From assembly GCA_944388865.1 (NCBI GenBank), contig CALXKM010000042.1, positions 1 to 52,423 on the forward strand: DNA of 52,423 nucleotides, in the 5' to 3' direction. A program made the translations under genes and the position numbers. Of the stretch, positions 18,658 through 27,832 are shown one piece after another. Positions within the stretch are counted from its first letter, which is position 1. Each line of letters begins with the position of its first letter. The notes below the pieces were generated by a model. That model had not been told where the DNA came from and made no database searches. It was given only the letters and a program-made list of their open reading frames with translations. This DNA is from an uncultured Duodenibacillus sp. (GTDB lineage Bacteria; Pseudomonadota; Gammaproteobacteria; Burkholderiales; Burkholderiaceae_F).

Positions 18658-19967
18658 TGAATATGCCGCGCGTTTTCCCGATTCGAATCAAGACGACTGA
18701 CGGCATGATGAATGTCGGTCAGCTTGTCTTTGCGCCTGGCCAGGATGCTCCCGGACAGCCCCTCATGGCATTTCAGTACGACGACGACTGGATTAGACAC
18801 GGTTTTGCGCTTGGCTCGGATCTGCCGCTTGTCCCTGAAGTCCAGTACCCAGCAGCCGATGCACGTGAAGTTGACCCTGTGCTGAAGTCACGCGGGGCCA
18901 GTTTTGGGTTTGTCTGCGACCATGCCCCCGGCAGCTGGGCGATGAGGCTTCTTTCCGAGGCGAAAATAAAAGGCCTCAAACTTCCTTTTGATGACTCTGA
19001 TGTCACTCAAGGGCAATTGTGGGCGTCTTTGGGAGGGCAAAATACGCGTTTTTCCGCGCTGGCTCTGCCTTTGCGGGAAGTTGAGTTCGTCAATGACAAG
19101 CCTCTTTTCTTCGATTTGAGAAAGCCTCGCGACGCAGTGAAGTCCGCCCGTGCCCTTGCGGCAGCGATGGAAGATTTTGCTTGCGGCCGCACGCTTAGAA
19201 ACGCAAACGACGTTGAGCTTCTTTTATCCGGCACCCTTGATCTGGGCGGCCATGCCTTGAAGGCGCTTGTGCGCACCGGACCTTTGTGGGGCGACGAACG
19301 GGTTTTTCGAGCTTCTTTTTCGCAGTCGCCCTTCAATCGATCCGTTTGGACGGCCGTCACGGCCGACATGGCCCGTCGGTGCGGTCTTGATGTGCTCGCC
19401 GGCGGTCTGATGGGCGGCACGGCGTATTTGGAAAAGCGCTTTGACCGAGATGATGAGGGCGCCCCTATCTACTGCGCATCTGCAGCTACGCTCGTGCGGC
19501 GCCAACGCACGTCTAGAGCCAACCCGATCGCCTCGCCCGCTGGATATCTTGACGTAGCCGATATTCTCAACACCGAAGGCGCGCAGCCCTCTCACGATTT
19601 AAAAGAGCTCTTCAAACGCCTTCTGTTTCATGCCCTGACCGGGTGTCGGCATGACGCTCTGGACGACTTTTGGTTTGCGCGCGATGCATTGGGCTGGAGG
19701 CTGCTGCCAATGTCTGCGCCTTGCGCTGAGCCTGCCGGCGCCTCCGGCGGAAGACTTTTGAGCACGCCTTTGCGCGAATCTTTACGCCATGCTGATCCCG
19801 TTCAAGCCTGCTCGCTTGCACGCTACTTTGGCGTTCGCCCCGCCGAAGCTAAGTCCCTGCGTTTAGAATTCATGAAGATTTTGTCTCAATGGCGTTCGGC
19901 GGCCGAAGCCGTCGGAGCAGACTTTTTTGAGATTTCCCAAATGAGTGGTGCCTTTGGGGCGGCTTGA
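18657..19967 (+). CDS. HipA-like protein with a degenerate kinase active site
   Basis: A 436-residue protein with the HipA layout: N-terminal subdomain 1, a GGHALKAL segment where HipA has its Gly-rich loop, YLEKRFDRDD where HipA has the conserved xxxRFDR, and AGYLDVADIL as in HipA family members. However, the catalytic loop usually written GNxDxHxKN reads GCRHDALDDF, and the metal-binding SPAYDxxP-like stretch reads LLPMSAPCAEP, so the catalytic Asp/His/Asn and the DFG-equivalent Asp are not in place. E. coli HipA phosphorylates glutamyl-tRNA synthetase; this one may be a pseudokinase or a diverged regulator. Reading frame is intact. Coupled to the HipB-like gene. Confidence 0.8.
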   Translation: MNMPRVFPIRIKTTDGMMNVGQLVFAPGQDAPGQPLMAFQYDDDWIRHGFALGSDLPLVPEVQYPAADAREVDPVLKSRGASFGFVCDHAPGSWAMRLLSEAKIKGLKLPFDDSDVTQGQLWASLGGQNTRFSALALPLREVEFVNDKPLFFDLRKPRDAVKSARALAAAMEDFACGRTLRNANDVELLLSGTLDLGGHALKALVRTGPLWGDERVFRASFSQSPFNRSVWTAVTADMARRCGLDVLAGGLMGGTAYLEKRFDRDDEGAPIYCASAATLVRRQRTSRANPIASPAGYLDVADILNTEGAQPSHDLKELFKRLLFHALTGCRHDALDDFWFARDALGWRLLPMSAPCAEPAGASGGRLLSTPLRESLRHADPVQACSLARYFGVRPAEAKSLRLEFMKILSQWRSAAEAVGADFFEISQMSGAFGAA

Positions 19968-19972
19968 CGGCA

Positions 19973-20011
19973 AAAAGTATTTTTAATTCTTATATTTCCG
20001 AAAATACTTTT
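19973..20011. repeat. Inverted pair of the AAAATACTTTT motif
   Basis: AAAAGTATTTT at 19973-19983 is the reverse complement of AAAATACTTTT at 20001-20011, with 17 bp between. The right half is copy 4 of the GAAAATACTTTT family (20000-20011). Placed between the hipA-like stop and the deaminase start, it may be an operator or an A/T-only hairpin. Confidence 0.55.
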
Positions 20012-20034
20012 CTCCTCTTCTTTGAGATTTGATC

Positions 20035-20451
20035 ATGGATGTAAAAAAAGACAATGCCATGTACATGCAGATTGCTCTGATCGCCGCGCAGCGCAGCTAC
20101 GCCAAGCGGCTCAAGGTGGGCTGCGTGATCGTTAAAAACAATTCCATCATTAGCTTCGGATGGAACGGCATGCCCACGGGTTACGACAATTGCTGCGAAA
20201 TGGAAGTCGACGGAAAGCTCGTGACGCGCCCTGAGGTGCAGCATGCCGAACTCAATGCCATTGCCAAGCTTGCCTACAACGGCTACTCGAGCAAGGGCGC
20301 GAGCATCTTCATTACCCACAGCCCCTGCATTCACTGCTCACTTCTTATTCAAAAGTGCGGCATTGAAGCCGTCTACTATCACGACGTCTACCGAGACGAT
20401 TCAGGCATCAAGTTTTTGAAAAACGCTGGCATTCATGTCGAGCAGCTCTAA
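20035..20451 (+). CDS. dCMP deaminase-family protein
   Basis: A 138-residue zinc deaminase. HAE at residues 70-72 (zinc ligand and proton shuttle) and PCIHC at 97-101 (two Cys ligands) define the cytidine/deoxycytidylate deaminase fold; a CC pair near 53 and the phage T4/ComEB-like arrangement point to deoxycytidylate deaminase, which makes dUMP for thymidylate synthesis. ATG 20035 follows a weak GAGA. The next gene starts inside its 3' end (17 bp overlap). Confidence 0.88.
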   Translation: MDVKKDNAMYMQIALIAAQRSYAKRLKVGCVIVKNNSIISFGWNGMPTGYDNCCEMEVDGKLVTRPEVQHAELNAIAKLAYNGYSSKGASIFITHSPCIHCSLLIQKCGIEAVYYHDVYRDDSGIKFLKNAGIHVEQL

Positions 20452-21145
20452 TTGGTCTGCCTTTGCGGTCTTCTTGCGCGGCGTTGACGAACTTCCTGCA
20501 GAAGCGTTGCTGCAAACCCTCCCGCAGGAGGTGCTTGAGCGTGCCCGCGGTTTTCAAAGCTTGAAGCGGCAAAAGGAATTTTTATGGGGGCGCGTGCTCT
20601 TTTATACGATGTTTGGCGGTGTTGTCCCCAATGCTCGCATTGTCGAGAGAGCGCCCTTTGCGCCTCGGATTTTGATGCCCGATGAAGCCGAGTGCGCTTT
20701 CGGTAGCATTACGCATACGGCTGGGCTTGTTGCCGTGATGGGAGCGCCCTGCCCTTGTGCGCTTGATGCGGAGGTGATGAAGCCGGCTCGCGTCAACGCT
20801 GAGATCACCGAGCGTGTTTTTGGCAAGCAAGCCGGCAAACTCATTTGCGAGGATCCGGTGCCGGGGTTTTACCGTCTCTGGGGACTGCGTGAAGATGCCG
20901 TCAAAATGAAGGGGCGCTTTGAAGTTTGCTCTGCCTTTCCCTTTGGGCGGATTCTTCTTGAGAGCCAGGGCGAGCAGACGGCGGCAGCCGTGGGTTTCAA
21001 GGAGTTTGACGGCAGCTCGAAAAATAAGATCCTTGCAGCTTTTGCGGCGGCTTGCCCCTGCAGGGTCATTTTGTTTGATGCCGGCATTTGCGAGGGCAGA
21101 GTTGTCCTTTACAAAACTGGGGTTTTGAATCTCAAGGCTTTCTAG
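20435..21145 (+). CDS. Sfp-type 4'-phosphopantetheinyl transferase
   Basis: A 236-residue protein that would load the phosphopantetheine arm from CoA onto carrier proteins. Visible motifs: GSITHTAGLVAV (residues 90-101, the SxSH-like substrate motif), ALDAE at 109-113 (the GxDxE magnesium site, with A for G), and FYRLWGLREDAVKMKG at 145-160 (the WxxKExxxK signature, with R for the first K). These changes are modest. It overlaps the deaminase gene by 17 bp and shares its stop region with the convergent ispDF. No fatty-acid or polyketide cluster is nearby; a general AcpS-like housekeeping role is plausible. Confidence 0.8.
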   Translation: MSSSSNWSAFAVFLRGVDELPAEALLQTLPQEVLERARGFQSLKRQKEFLWGRVLFYTMFGGVVPNARIVERAPFAPRILMPDEAECAFGSITHTAGLVAVMGAPCPCALDAEVMKPARVNAEITERVFGKQAGKLICEDPVPGFYRLWGLREDAVKMKGRFEVCSAFPFGRILLESQGEQTAAAVGFKEFDGSSKNKILAAFAAACPCRVILFDAGICEGRVVLYKTGVLNLKAF

Positions 21146-22320
21146 CAGGACTTCGTGAGAAGCACCACGGCGCGGGTGCTGATGCCCTCTTCTTTTCCTT
21201 CAAAGCCAAGCTTTTCATTGGTTTTGGGCTTAACGCTCACCTGTTCAGGATCAATGTTGAGGATTGAGGCGATCGTGCGCGCCATGGCCGGAACATGCGG
21301 ATTGAGCTTGGGCTTTTGAGCGATGACGACGCAGTCGATGTTGGCAATCCTCCAGCCTTTTTGAGCCACTGCGTCCCAGGCTTTCTTTAGCAGCACCTTG
21401 CTGTCGGCTCCTTTGAAGGCCGGGTCGTTGTCGGGAAAAAGAATGCCGATGTTGCCGCAGTTGGCTGCCCCTAAAAGAGCGTCGGTGATGGCGTGCAATA
21501 GTGCATCTGCGTCGCTGTGACCGGCTAGCCCAAGCGAATGCTCGATTTCTACGCCGCCCAAAATGAATTTGCGCCCGGATTCAAGTCGGTGCGAATCGTA
21601 ACCGTAGCCTACGCGCATCTGCATGTGTGATTCCTTCAAAAGACGTTCACGAACAAAATCGGCATCAGCCGGCTGCGTCACCTTGATGTTGGCGGGATCG
21701 CAATCGACAACGGCAACTCTGCCGCCGGAAAGTCGAATGGCGCTTGACTCATCTGTGACATCCGGGTTTTCAGAAAGGGCTTGCGCGAGCTCCCCGGCTC
21801 GAAAGCACTGCGGCGTTGCAATGCGATAGAGCCCCTTGCGGTCAATGTCTTCGCTTAAGTATCCCTGTTCGTCCGTGCGCTTGACCGTGTCGACAACGGC
21901 GATGGCAAGCACGCAGCCTGAGGCCGTGCCGGCAGCAATTTGCTTTTTTGATTCCGCAATGAGCTTTTCAATGTCGGCTTCTTCAACAAGCGGACGCGCG
22001 GCGTCGTGCACGAGCACCAGATCATTGGCGCTGACAGCGCCGTAATGCATTGCTGCTTCAAGGGTATTTGCCACGGTTTCGGCGCGCGTGGCCCCTCCCG
22101 TGCGCAGCACGTGCATGTTTTTCAAATCTAGCTCGTTCACATACGCGTCGCCTGCGCTTACGCCGATGAAAACGCGCTCGGGGCCGAGCACGCGGGCAAG
22201 CTTTCCTGCGGTCAATTCAAGCATGGTGTTTTGACCAAACTTGAGGTATTGCTTAGGGACGCAGGAGTTCATGCGTGAACCGCATCCGGCGGCGGGAATA
22301 ATGGCCAAGATCCTGGACAT
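21142..22320 (-). CDS. ispDF: Bifunctional IspD/IspF of the MEP isoprenoid pathway
   Basis: A 392-residue fusion. IspD part (about 1-230): PAAGCGSRM near the N-terminus binds CTP, VHDAARPLV and DVTDESSAI are further active-site motifs; it joins CTP to MEP. IspF part (about 235-392): YGYDSH and HSDADALLHAITDALLGA carry the zinc ligands, and FPDNDPAFKGADS closes the site; it cyclises CDP-ME-2-phosphate. ATG 22320 fits the IspD N-terminus better than an upstream in-frame start at 22362. The 3' end overlaps the convergent transferase gene by 4 bp. Fusions of these two non-consecutive steps are known in several proteobacteria. Confidence 0.95.
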   Translation of the reverse strand: MSRILAIIPAAGCGSRMNSCVPKQYLKFGQNTMLELTAGKLARVLGPERVFIGVSAGDAYVNELDLKNMHVLRTGGATRAETVANTLEAAMHYGAVSANDLVLVHDAARPLVEEADIEKLIAESKKQIAAGTASGCVLAIAVVDTVKRTDEQGYLSEDIDRKGLYRIATPQCFRAGELAQALSENPDVTDESSAIRLSGGRVAVVDCDPANIKVTQPADADFVRERLLKESHMQMRVGYGYDSHRLESGRKFILGGVEIEHSLGLAGHSDADALLHAITDALLGAANCGNIGILFPDNDPAFKGADSKVLLKKAWDAVAQKGWRIANIDCVVIAQKPKLNPHVPAMARTIASILNIDPEQVSVKPKTNEKLGFEGKEEGISTRAVVLLTKSC

Positions 22321-22413
22321 ACTTGTCTTTAAAAAGTTCAGGGATTTGCAACGATGCGCCATTGTAGCCGTTTTGGCTTTGACGCTGACGTAGAGTCAAT
22401 CAGAGCAGAATGC

Positions 22414-22450
22414 AAAACGCCCCGTAGGACAATGAAATCCCTGCGGGGCG
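22414..22450 (-). terminator. Porin terminator
   Basis: On the minus strand CGCCCCG-C-AGGGA pairs with TCCT-A-CGGGGCG and is followed by TTTTGC. It lies about 50 bp after the porin stop and 95 bp before ispDF, separating the two. Confidence 0.85.
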
Positions 22451-22502
22451 AAGTCTTCAGGCCGAAAACTTTTCAGTTTTCAGGCTTTGGAGCGCACGAA
22501 GA

Positions 22503-23657
22503 TTAGAACTTGTGCACCAGGCCGAGCATGCCGGTGAAGGTTCTTTCTTCATCAAACTTCTCGCCGTCAGCCTTGGCCCAAGCGTGCTTGTAGGCCAGAC
22601 CAATGTAGGAGAAGGTGCGCTTGCTGAACGGATATTCGTGGCCGAGAACGACGTTGACGTTCTTGTACTTCTCGCCCATGGAGTCGTTGACTTCCACGTC
22701 GCCATAGTAGGCAGCGGCGCGGAACGTGCCGCACGGAAGCGGGAAGGAAGCGCCCAGACCCAGGGTGTAGCCGTCGGCTGTGCCGTTAGTGTTGGAACGA
22801 GCACCGGTAGTGGTGTCATAGGTCTTGATGCTGCCGGCGCCGTCGGACAGGAAGAAGCTCTGGGTTTCGTTCTTGCCGTACTGAGCGCCGAAGGTGAGCG
22901 TCATGAAATCGAAGTCGTAGCCGATGCCAAGGCTGACGGCCTGTGCATCGTCCAAGTTTTGGTTGACCTTTTCGCCGTCTTTCCACTGCTGGCGCAAAAT
23001 CGTGTCAAGAACGAGCACAGTGCGCAACGGGCCGTTTTCATATGAAAGGCCGAGAGCGGCATAGCGATCCTTGTCGCGTTCACCCGGAGTGGCATCGTCC
23101 TGCTCATTGAGAGTATCGGTACCGAAGGAGTACTGGAAGTAGCCGGTAAAGCCCGCAACCTTCGGAGTCACGAGGGTGAGCATGTTGTCGTAGCGATCGC
23201 GGCCAAACCAGTTGCTGAGGTCGACTGCGTAGTTCCAGCCGCCGTCGAACGTATCGCCGTAGAACTGGAAGATATCATAGGTGCCCATGCCGGCAGTCAA
23301 AGCACCCATGCGGCCAAAGCTTATTGTGCCGTAGGGCGTCTCAAAGCTCAGGCGGGCCTCACGACCAAAGAGACGGCCTCCCTGTCCCTGCGTGCCGTCA
23401 TCAAGGCTAAAGCCATTTTCGAGATAGAAGGACACGGCATAGCCGTCGCCCAGATCTTCGGTACCCTTGAAGATGAAGCGAGAGCCGTTGTGGTTGCCGG
23501 AATCAAGCGTGAAGTCTTCCGTCGTTCCCTCGTTCATGCGGTTGACGTTGTTGTAGGCAAAGCCGGCGTCAACGATGCCGGAGATCGTAACCTGGGCAGC
23601 CAGTGCGCTCGTGGAGGCCAGCGTGGCGGCAGCCAGAGCGATCAAAGTCTTTTTCAT
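22503..23657 (-). CDS. General outer-membrane porin
   Basis: A 384-residue protein. ATG 23657 begins a clean signal peptide (MKKTLIALAAATLAS... cut after ALA, before AQVTISGIVDAG), where the first mature strand is the one typical of trimeric betaproteobacterial porins. The body shows alternating beta-strand sequence, a RLFGREARLSFETPYGTISFGRMGAL constriction-loop region and a C-terminal GLVHKF ending in Phe, the BAM recognition signal. Passive diffusion of small solutes is the likely role. The upstream frame to 23732 is untranslated leader. Confidence 0.93.
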   Translation of the reverse strand: MKKTLIALAAATLASTSALAAQVTISGIVDAGFAYNNVNRMNEGTTEDFTLDSGNHNGSRFIFKGTEDLGDGYAVSFYLENGFSLDDGTQGQGGRLFGREARLSFETPYGTISFGRMGALTAGMGTYDIFQFYGDTFDGGWNYAVDLSNWFGRDRYDNMLTLVTPKVAGFTGYFQYSFGTDTLNEQDDATPGERDKDRYAALGLSYENGPLRTVLVLDTILRQQWKDGEKVNQNLDDAQAVSLGIGYDFDFMTLTFGAQYGKNETQSFFLSDGAGSIKTYDTTTGARSNTNGTADGYTLGLGASFPLPCGTFRAAAYYGDVEVNDSMGEKYKNVNVVLGHEYPFSKRTFSYIGLAYKHAWAKADGEKFDEERTFTGMLGLVHKF

Positions 23658-23999
23658 TTTGAGAAAGTCTCCAAATATTTGAATTCTGTTTTCTTGCTGC
23701 GAGCACGGGGGTCTGACAGCAATGAGCGTCATTATTGCTTGTTCGGGATTTGCGTTTCAATTGCGAAGGCTTGAGCGCAAGGAAAGGCGAAGAAAGCGGT
23801 GCCCGAGACCGTTTGCCGAGGAAATACCTGAACGTCTTGCAACATATTGATAAATAAGGCAAATTTTATTTGCAATGCTCGCAACCGCGCGATAAATTAC
23901 ACAAATTGTCTTATATGAAAATAGTGTGACCAAAAACGTCACACTTTTTTATTCGCAACGCGGCTTTTTGCTTGTGCCGGAAGTTGTATTTCAACGACA
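23658..23999. promoter_or_regulatory. Porin upstream region
   Basis: About 340 bp without a gene. The distal part (23820-23950) is very A/T-rich and holds the perfect dyad GCAAAT-ttt-ATTTGC at 23859-23873, a candidate regulator site for porin expression. No -35/-10 pair was assigned. Confidence 0.45.
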
Positions 24000-24644
24000 T
24001 CAGAGACTTGGCAGGTCGTCTTTTGCAAGCATTTCTTTGACTGGAGAAAAGCTTTTGCGGTGCACCGGCAGCACGCCGTAGCGGCGGATGGCCTCAATGT
24101 GCTGCTTGACGCCGTAGCCCTTGTGCTTGGCAAAGCCGTATTCGGGATAACGGGCATCGAGCTCTACCATCCAGCCGTCGCGGGTCGTTTTGGCAAGAAT
24201 CGAAGCGGCTGAAATCGCAGCGATTTTGTCGTCTCCTTTGACGACGGCATTGATGCGCCGGTTCATTTTGGGGATGCGGTTGCCGTCAACGAGTATGAGG
24301 TTGGGCTCAAGCGAGAGGCCCACAATGGCGCGCTTCATCGCCAGCATTGTCGCCTCGAGAATGTTGAGTTCATCTATTTCTTCGACTGTGGCGTGCGCAA
24401 TGCTCCAGCTGAGCGCTTTTTGTTTGATTTCAGTGGCAAGCTTTTCCCGTTTGGCGGCCGTGAGCTTTTTGCTGTCTCTGAGACCTTCAATGGGGTTGTC
24501 GGGATCAAGGATCACGGCGGCGGCCACCACGGGGCCCGCAAGAGGCCCCCTGCCCGCTTCATCAACGCCGGCAATCAAATCGGCACTCTCAATGAGCATC
24601 TGATCGTTAAAAAGATCGGGAGCTTGGGGCTTTTTTAAAGACAT
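24000..24644 (-). CDS. rnhB: Ribonuclease HII
   Basis: A 214-residue enzyme that removes RNA from RNA-DNA hybrids and single ribonucleotides. The signature [18 protein letters not shown] is at residues 26-43 with catalytic D28 and E29; a further Asp sits in LILVDGN, and AKTTRD and the [10 protein letters not shown] region complete the fold. It is full length. Upstream (minus strand) is the tilS-side gap? No: tilS lies on the other side at 24703, so rnhB follows tilS with a 58-bp gap. Confidence 0.96.
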   Translation of the reverse strand: MSLKKPQAPDLFNDQMLIESADLIAGVDEAGRGPLAGPVVAAAVILDPDNPIEGLRDSKKLTAAKREKLATEIKQKALSWSIAHATVEEIDELNILEATMLAMKRAIVGLSLEPNLILVDGNRIPKMNRRINAVVKGDDKIAAISAASILAKTTRDGWMVELDARYPEYGFAKHKGYGVKQHIEAIRRYGVLPVHRKSFSPVKEMLAKDDLPSL

Positions 24645-24662
24645 TTCTAAAATAGAAGATTT

Positions 24663-24674
24663 GAAAATACTTTA
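24663..24674 (+). repeat. Dispersed intergenic motif, copy 5 (GAAAATACTTTA)
   Basis: Matches the 12-mer in 11 of 12 positions; lies in the 58-bp gap between tilS and rnhB. Confidence 0.5.
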
Positions 24675-24702
24675 TTTGCTTTGCGGAAATGCCTTGTTTG
24701 CG

Positions 24703-26223
24703 CTATCCCGCAATAAGCGGCGCATCAGGCACCCAAACCAGACGCACGCGTTCGGGAACGAGAACGCGGTCGGCGTACTCGCGCACATCGCAGCCTAGCC
24801 CTGCAGCAAAAATAAGCGAGTCGTCAAGCCACACGAGCGGCAGCCGCTGCCGCTCAAAGGCCGGAATCTTCGCGGCCTGATAAAGGTGCTTGAGGTTTTT
24901 GGAAGGCCGCAGACGGTGCAGCTTGATCTTTTCGCCTCCTTTGCGAGGACGCACTTCAAGCCTGCCCTCTCGCAAACGCTTGGCGTCAATGCCGTCTTCG
25001 TCGCCCGTGCAGGGCTCAAAGCGCAAAATTCCTCCCCAAAGCCCTAGGCTGATTTCCGGCTCTCCATTCCAGACAAGCGACTTTTGCAGCGCATTGGCAG
25101 CCCGTACCGGCACAGGAACGTCAACCGCTACGAGGTTTTCGCCCCAGCGACGCACTTCGCGGTTTTCCATGCGAAAGCACATGCCGCTCGTGCCGTGGGT
25201 TTGCCTGATTTGCCTCAGCATTTCTGTGAGCTTTGCCTGAGAGGGCGCTCTGATGCGGCTTTGTGCAAGCCACGAGCGAAGGCACAGTGCCTGCCTTTGC
25301 GGCGAAAGCTTCAAAAGCTTGCCGATGGCAAGAGTGCCGGGTTTGCTGCCTGCACAAACGGCTAGGTCTTCGCCGCCAATCGTGCTCACAAGCTCGGCAG
25401 CTTCGGCCACAAGACTCACCGAGCGTGCCGCAGCGGAGCGCCACCCTGGGCGAGCTTGATCAAGATGCGGCAAAAGCTCCTGCCGGATGAGATTTCTCAA
25501 GTAGCGCGTGTCGCTGTTGGATTCATCTTCAACCCATTCGAGCCGGGCGCGTTTGGCGTAGCGCTCGATTTCTGCTCCAGAAACCGTAAGCCAAGGGCGA
25601 ACAAGTACGACCGGAATGGGAGACTGCGCGGCCTCAAAGGTGCGCACGGGACTCATGGCGCTCAAGCCTTCCGGTCCAGCTCCCCTCACCCACTGAATGA
25701 GGAAAGTCTCAAGTCTGTCGTCTTGATGGTGCGCGGTCATGATGACGTCAGCGTCTACGCGCTGGGCAACTTTTAAAAGCGCCCTGTAGCGAGCTTGTCT
25801 GGCAGCCGCTTCCACTCCTTCGGCGGCATGAGCATTGACATAGACCTTTTCTACTTCAAGCTTGAGGTTGCGCTTGGCGCAAAAGCTGCGGGCGTGATCA
25901 ACCCACGCATCTGCGTTGGGACTCAAGCCGTGGTGCACGTGCACCACGGTGAGATCGGCAATGCTCGTTTGCTTAACATTGCGGTAGATCTTGGCGAGCA
26001 CATCGAGCAAGGCGGTCGAATCGCGTCCGCCCGAAAAAGCAAAGACGATGCGCACGGGGTTGACGGGCTCAAGCGAAAAGTCCTGCGCCGGATGCTCGGC
26101 GTTGCGTTCGCGTACGGCCTCAATGCAGGCCTCGACCAAAGCAGAAAGGTGCTTGTGGCCGGGCTTGGCCGCGCTCTTGCCTGCTGGCTTCGAAGAAAAA
26201 TCTGACGGCATGAAGGTGCTCAA
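24703..26223 (-). CDS. tilS: tRNA(Ile)-lysidine synthetase
   Basis: A 506-residue PP-loop ATPase. The motif FSGGRDST is at residues 63-70; VVHVHHGLSPNADAWVDHA and TAHHQDDRLETFLIQWVRGAGPEGLSAM are the hallmark TilS segments. It converts C34 of tRNA-Ile2 to lysidine so that AUA is read as isoleucine; essential. The C-terminal domains (LEVRPRKGGEKIKLHRLRPSKNLKHL) are present. An N-terminal extension of about 55 residues precedes the PP-loop. It follows accA by 9 bp on the same strand, as in other Burkholderiales. Confidence 0.96.
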   Translation of the reverse strand: MSTFMPSDFSSKPAGKSAAKPGHKHLSALVEACIEAVRERNAEHPAQDFSLEPVNPVRIVFAFSGGRDSTALLDVLAKIYRNVKQTSIADLTVVHVHHGLSPNADAWVDHARSFCAKRNLKLEVEKVYVNAHAAEGVEAAARQARYRALLKVAQRVDADVIMTAHHQDDRLETFLIQWVRGAGPEGLSAMSPVRTFEAAQSPIPVVLVRPWLTVSGAEIERYAKRARLEWVEDESNSDTRYLRNLIRQELLPHLDQARPGWRSAAARSVSLVAEAAELVSTIGGEDLAVCAGSKPGTLAIGKLLKLSPQRQALCLRSWLAQSRIRAPSQAKLTEMLRQIRQTHGTSGMCFRMENREVRRWGENLVAVDVPVPVRAANALQKSLVWNGEPEISLGLWGGILRFEPCTGDEDGIDAKRLREGRLEVRPRKGGEKIKLHRLRPSKNLKHLYQAAKIPAFERQRLPLVWLDDSLIFAAGLGCDVREYADRVLVPERVRLVWVPDAPLIAG

Positions 26224-26232
26224 ATTTGCGCT

Positions 26233-27753
26233 TTATGCCTGCTCGGGCGAATTGTCGTCAGCTGCTTTGCCTGCTTCCTGAACCTCGGTCTGGGCAACAG
26301 TCGATTTCGATGCAGTGCGGGCGGTCGTCTTTTTTGACGTTGCCTTAGACTTGGCCGAAGTTGATTTAGCAGCGCTCTTGCGGGCGGTTGTCTTGCTTGC
26401 CGGCTTGGCTTGACTCTGAGCGTCGTCTTTGGTTTGACTGGTCTCTTTGTCTGCTGACTTGGCCTCGGCTGTCTTTGCCGTCGTGCGCCGGCGAGCTGGC
26501 TTTGCAGACTCCTTTGCAGCAACGGGCGCTTCATCGGGGGCCTGCGCAACCGCATCAGAAGTCTCGTCAACGGAGGCTTCAGTCTTTTCTTTGCCGGCTT
26601 TTGCTGCAGCATCGGCGCTTTCGTCGGCGCTCGGAACGGCGGCAGCTTTTTTTGCTGTGCGGCGGCGTTTGGCAGGCCCCTTGGGAGCCGGCTTTGCTGC
26701 AGCTTCAGTCTCAGCAGCCTCAGCGGGGCCTTGATCCCCCTTGTCCTCATCGTCGCTGAAAAGCGAAGCAATGCGAACGGCTGCGTGCGGACCTTCGGCC
26801 TCGAAACGCCCGTAGCTCAAAAGTCTGCTGATGCGCCGCTCAAGCAGTTCATCGATGGTAAGACTTTGAACGATCTTGAGCTGATCGACGAGCGCTTTTC
26901 TCAAGGTTGAGGCCATGAGCTTCGGGTCGCTGTGCGCTCCCCCGATTGGCTCTGAGATGACCTTGTCGACAAGGCCGAGCTTTTTCAAAGATTCGGCCGT
27001 CAGTCCCAGAGCCTGAGCAGCTTCGGGAGCCTTGGCGGAGTTTTTCCACAAAATCGAGGCGCAGCCCTCGGGACTGATCACCGAATATGTTGAGTACTGC
27101 AGCATGAAGACTGCGTCGGCAACGGCAATAGCGAGCGCTCCGCCTGAGCCGCCTTCGCCGATGATGGTTGAAATCACAGGCACGCGCAGTTTGGTGAGTT
27201 CGTAAATATTGCGGCCGATTGCCTCAGACTGGTTTCTTTCTTCGGCGTCAATGCCGGGATATGCGCCCGGCGTGTCAACGAAGGTAAAGACAGGAAGGTT
27301 GAACTTTTCGGCAAGTTTCATAAGGCGCAGCGCCTTGCGGTAGCCCTCGGGCTTGGTCATGCCGAAATTGCGGCGGGTGCGCTCGCGGGTATCTCGTCCT
27401 TTTTGATGGCCGATGACCATCACGGCGTGCTCGGCAAGGCGAGCCAAGCCGCCGACGATGCTTTGGTCGTCGGCAAAGGTTCTGTCTCCGTGCAGTTCGT
27501 GGAAGTCTTCAAAAATCGCGTCAATGTAGTCAAGCGTATAGGGCCTGTTGGGGTGACGAGCCACCTGAGCCGTCTGCCAGGGGGTAAGATCGCGATAGAT
27601 TTCAGCCGTGCGGCGGTTCTTTAATTTTTCAAGCTTGGCGATTTCATTGCGGTTTGACTTGCCCGAATCGAGTTCTTCGGTCTCAAGCTTTTCAATCTTG
27701 GCGGCAATGTCGCCGAGGTCTTTTTCAAAATCGAGAAAAACGGCTTTGGCCAT
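26233..27753 (-). CDS. accA: Acetyl-CoA carboxylase carboxyltransferase subunit alpha with long basic C-terminal tail
   Basis: A 506-residue protein against a usual length of about 320. Residues 1 to about 325 are standard AccA ([19 protein letters not shown] at the start, [38 protein letters not shown]), which with AccD moves the carboxyl group to acetyl-CoA for fatty-acid synthesis. The last ~175 residues are low-complexity, dominated by Ala, Lys, Ser, Thr and acidic patches, with [19 protein letters not shown] and [18 protein letters not shown] blocks resembling histone H1-like tails. The frame is open throughout and ends 9 bp before tilS, so the tail looks genuine. Its role is unknown. 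Confidence 0.93.
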   Translation of the reverse strand: MAKAVFLDFEKDLGDIAAKIEKLETEELDSGKSNRNEIAKLEKLKNRRTAEIYRDLTPWQTAQVARHPNRPYTLDYIDAIFEDFHELHGDRTFADDQSIVGGLARLAEHAVMVIGHQKGRDTRERTRRNFGMTKPEGYRKALRLMKLAEKFNLPVFTFVDTPGAYPGIDAEERNQSEAIGRNIYELTKLRVPVISTIIGEGGSGGALAIAVADAVFMLQYSTYSVISPEGCASILWKNSAKAPEAAQALGLTAESLKKLGLVDKVISEPIGGAHSDPKLMASTLRKALVDQLKIVQSLTIDELLERRISRLLSYGRFEAEGPHAAVRIASLFSDDEDKGDQGPAEAAETEAAAKPAPKGPAKRRRTAKKAAAVPSADESADAAAKAGKEKTEASVDETSDAVAQAPDEAPVAAKESAKPARRRTTAKTAEAKSADKETSQTKDDAQSQAKPASKTTARKSAAKSTSAKSKATSKKTTARTASKSTVAQTEVQEAGKAADDNSPEQA

Positions 27754-27832
27754 GGATTCTTATTCCTTATCTACGCTTGTGAGTCTGTTTCTTATAAAGA
27801 AGGGAAAACTTTTCATTAAGAAACGGCTCAAA

